Below are positions 60,335-62,265 of a stretch of 62,265 nucleotides of DNA, in pieces (position 1 is the stretch's first letter; each line of letters starts with the position of its first letter). The stretch is taken from NCBI GenBank assembly GCA_017454015.1, contig JAFTDW010000059.1, positions 1 to 62,265 of the forward strand. Direction: 5' to 3'. The notes beneath the pieces are model-generated. The model saw nothing but the letters and a program-made list of their open reading frames with translations, had not been told where the DNA came from and made no database searches. The position numbers were made by a program, and so were the translations under genes. This stretch comes from Bacteroidales bacterium. GTDB lineage: Bacteria > Bacteroidota > Bacteroidia > Bacteroidales > P3.

Positions 60335-60541
60335 CACCTATCAGTGCGCCAAAAAACGGACCACGGTGCAAATTTATTTGTATTTTTTTATCGCAGCGTA
60401 TGGCAGCTGTCTGGTTCTCTGTATGATATGGATTGTAAAAAAATCTTCGTCACCAGCGCCGACGCGAGCGTTTTTCGCCCCAATACAGCCGGTCAGTCGG
60501 CGGATGTTGGGTGAATTTGGGCTGGATATTGCAGGGTGGTG

Positions 60542-61021
60542 TCACCTTGTGCGCCACCACTCGTAGGCGTCGCGAGGTGAGCCGTCGGGCATGTAGATTA
60601 TGCCACAGTATATGAAGTTCTCTTTTTCGAGGATATGGTGCATGGGGCGGTTGCTGTGGTGGGTGTCGGCCCGCAGGTGCATGCAGTGAGCCTTGGCGTA
60701 GCGGAAGGCTATGTCGGCAATGCCGTGGCTGCCCGGCAGGGCAGCCAGACGGTGAAGGGTGGAGTAGGGGGTGTCGTTGTCGAGCCAGTGCCCGTGGTCG
60801 ATGTAGGCATAGGTGGGTTCGTCGCCCGGCACAAGCGCAAAAGTGCCAAGTCCCTCAACGATGTACGACACTCCGCGGGCTATGTCTTCCGCCACATCGT
60901 CGGCGGTAGGGTAGCCCACCCACTGCGCGTGGTTGCCGTCGGCGCGCATCACGCCCCGCGAATGGTCGTACATGCGGAGTATCAGTTCAATGTCGGCGGT
61001 TGTTGACTTGCGGATTTCCAT
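60542..61021 (-). CDS. GNAT-family N-acetyltransferase
   Basis: A 159-residue GNAT enzyme: N-terminal MEIRKSTTADIELILRMYDHSR, central strands TFALVPGDEPTYAYIDHGHWL and IADIAFRYAKAHCMHLRADTHHSNRPMHHILEKENFIYCGIIYM, the typical motif A/B region. The Q/RxxGxG loop is weak (LPGSHGIAD), so acetyl-CoA binding is inferred from the overall pattern. Substrate unknown. It lies 12 bp downstream of the WYL regulator on the same strand. Confidence 0.8.
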   Translation of the reverse strand: MEIRKSTTADIELILRMYDHSRGVMRADGNHAQWVGYPTADDVAEDIARGVSYIVEGLGTFALVPGDEPTYAYIDHGHWLDNDTPYSTLHRLAALPGSHGIADIAFRYAKAHCMHLRADTHHSNRPMHHILEKENFIYCGIIYMPDGSPRDAYEWWRTR

Positions 61022-61033
61022 GTGTCGTGATGT

Positions 61034-61930
61034 TTATTTGTAGCTCTCCACGGCTTCGTGCAGCAGTTGGTTGATTTCATGTACTATGCTGTTGGGAGAC
61101 ATTACCTTGAGCCATCTTCCGCGTGAGAGTATCTGTGCAAAGAAGTCGTGGGTTGGGTGGAGCCGCACTTCGAAGTCTACATAGTCGTCGCCCTCCTTGA
61201 GTTCGCGTTGGGAGGGGTGTATGGGCAGGTCGCGCATGGCGTGGCGCTCGTTGCCGTAGGCGCGCAGCACCATGCGTTGCACGGGCAGGCGGTCGTCGGT
61301 CATCACGCCGTAGTATTCGGAGAAGTAGGCCTGGGCGTCGAAGGCGGGGTCGATGGAGAAGGTGTCGTCGGTCACGTCGAGATGCATAATGCGGTCGAAG
61401 GAGAGGACTATGAAGCCGCCTTTGGCGGAGCGTCCGAGCAGGTACCAGCGGCGGCGGAAGAGCTTGATGCAGTAGGGGTCGAGGGTCCACTGCTGCGGCG
61501 TGGAGCTGCCGTAGCGGCGGTAGGTCACGGCAACGCGGAGGTTGCCCTGCATGGCCTCGACAACCATACGCAGCTGCTCGCTCTCGCTGGGGATGCTTTC
61601 GAGCAGTATGCGGTCGTGCAGGCCGCGGGCTTCGCTCACTATGTTGCTCACCGCCAGGGTGCTGAGCATCCAGCGCGGCACGCTGTCGTTGCTCATCAGC
61701 GAGGGGTCGTCAATGTAGTAGCGGTTCTCGGCGTCGCAGTTGATGAGGATGCCAAACATCTCCTCCACCTCCTGGCGGTGGCGGCGGAAGGTGGTGCGGC
61801 TAAACGGTATGTCGTTGCTCATGTCGGTGAGCAGCCAGCGGTCGTTGATTTCGCGGAGGGTGATACGTCCGGTGCGCCGAATGGTGTCGACAAGCCACAC
61901 GTATTTTTTCAGGAGTGCCGATGCTTTCAT
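61034..61930 (-). CDS. WYL-domain transcriptional regulator
   Basis: A 298-residue DeoR/YafY-like regulator with an N-terminal winged helix (DTIRRTGRITLREINDRWLL ... PFSRTTFRRHRQEVEEMFGI), a WYL domain (AVTYRRYGSSTPQQWTLDPYCIKLFRRRWYLLGRSAKGGFIVLSFDRIMHLDV) that usually binds nucleic acid ligands or ssDNA, and a C-terminal WCX region. The last helix is HEINQLLHEAVESYK. It precedes the GNAT gene and probably shares a transcript with it; its target is unknown. WYL regulators often control DNA-damage or defence genes in other bacteria. Confidence 0.88.
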   Translation of the reverse strand: MKASALLKKYVWLVDTIRRTGRITLREINDRWLLTDMSNDIPFSRTTFRRHRQEVEEMFGILINCDAENRYYIDDPSLMSNDSVPRWMLSTLAVSNIVSEARGLHDRILLESIPSESEQLRMVVEAMQGNLRVAVTYRRYGSSTPQQWTLDPYCIKLFRRRWYLLGRSAKGGFIVLSFDRIMHLDVTDDTFSIDPAFDAQAYFSEYYGVMTDDRLPVQRMVLRAYGNERHAMRDLPIHPSQRELKEGDDYVDFEVRLHPTHDFFAQILSRGRWLKVMSPNSIVHEINQLLHEAVESYK

Positions 61931-62029
61931 GTCGTGGGGTATAAGAAACTGTTTATATATGATTGATGAATTGTATTGATTGAATTAAGGTGACCTCTAA
62001 AAATAGCCTTGGAGAGGCTAACTCTCAAT

Positions 62030-62265
62030 TGCTGAGGCCATGAGCACCTATGAAATAAAAACACGGATAGCGAATAACCCCGCGCAAGGAACCATTGGTC
62101 ATGAGCACAGATGAAATCAAAAATATGGACAGCGAATAACTGAGGTCATGAGCACCTATGAAATAAAAACATGGACAGCGAATAACTGAGGTCATGAGCA
62201 CCTATGAAATAAAAACATGGACAGCGAATAACTGAGGTCATGAGCACCTATGAAATAAAAACATG
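62030..62265 (+). repeat. 46 bp tandem repeat array running off the window
   Basis: One diverged unit (about 62030-62076), an interrupted unit (62077-62137, containing ATGAGCACAGATGAAATC, which reads MSTDEIKNMDSE and a stop), then perfect head-to-tail units from 62138, 62184 and 62230, the last cut by the window end. Same consensus as 47139-47322. The gap 61931-62029 holds only this array and an unassigned leader. Confidence 0.85.

Overview
The window looks like a chromosomal segment of a Bacteroidales-type Bacteroidota bacterium of moderate to high GC content. The evidence is the many -7 boxes of the form TAnnTTTG, lipoproteins with fimbrillin-like (Mfa-like) domains, type IX secretion (T9SS) sorting tails, PCMD and GWxTD proteins, a PG0541-type small protein beside an RND pump, S9 dipeptidyl peptidase and LpxL-like acyltransferase. 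I saw no rRNA, tRNA, CRISPR array, transposase or reverse transcriptase.

Layout. 0.15-2.4 kb: a minus-strand operon (DUF2461, AlkD-like DNA alkylation repair protein, SDR). 2.6-6.1 kb: an AT-rich stretch with a DUF4143 ATPase, a possible small protein and a frameshifted surface lipoprotein. 6.5-11.3 kb: MFS transporter, old-yellow-enzyme reductase, SDR and a PCMD protein. 11.3-12.7 kb (minus): BtuF-like binding lipoprotein and QueF. 12.8-16.2 kb: two surface lipoproteins of one paralogous family. 16.5-18.8 kb: a DUF4160/DUF2442 pair, a YhhQ-type queuosine-precursor transporter and GAPDH. 18.9-24.4 kb: a second DUF4143 ATPase, mtgA, xerD, and a 2.2 kb islet bounded by copies of the xerD 3' end that carries a small lipoprotein and a third DUF4143 ATPase. 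24.4-27.7 kb: two more lipoproteins of the family. 28-48.5 kb: a long minus-strand run (DPP4-like peptidase, alpha/beta hydrolase, OmpH-like protein, GltX, GT2 glycosyltransferase, LpxL-like acyltransferase, GWxTD and YfhO proteins, a complete RND efflux system, YajC, serine dehydratase). 48.5-52.7 kb (minus): a chain of T9SS cargo genes ending in a decayed copy, a methyltransferase and a TerC protein. 52.8-56.1 kb (plus): paired half-size chromate transporters, a PatB/MalY-type enzyme and a choline-kinase-like phosphotransferase. 56.4-61.9 kb: SPOR protein, universal stress protein, T9SS cargo, two GNAT enzymes, a stand-alone HIRAN protein and a WYL regulator.

The most unusual material is not single ORFs. 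(1) Five full-length paralogous lipoproteins combine a fimbrillin-like N-terminal half with a C-type-lectin/FISUMP-like C-terminal half whose last 50 residues are hypervariable on a fixed scaffold, as in targets of diversity-generating retroelements. (2) Each of three DUF4143 ATPases is preceded, at its -7 box, by its own different AT-rich palindromes, iterated with a 32-33 bp period at two of the loci. (3) An interspersed repeat family has conserved ends (near TTTTCGTTAAGCC and GGCGAGAAAACG) and interchangeable interior stem-loops; one copy is interrupted by a second family of 46 bp tandem repeats that has mini-ORF structure.
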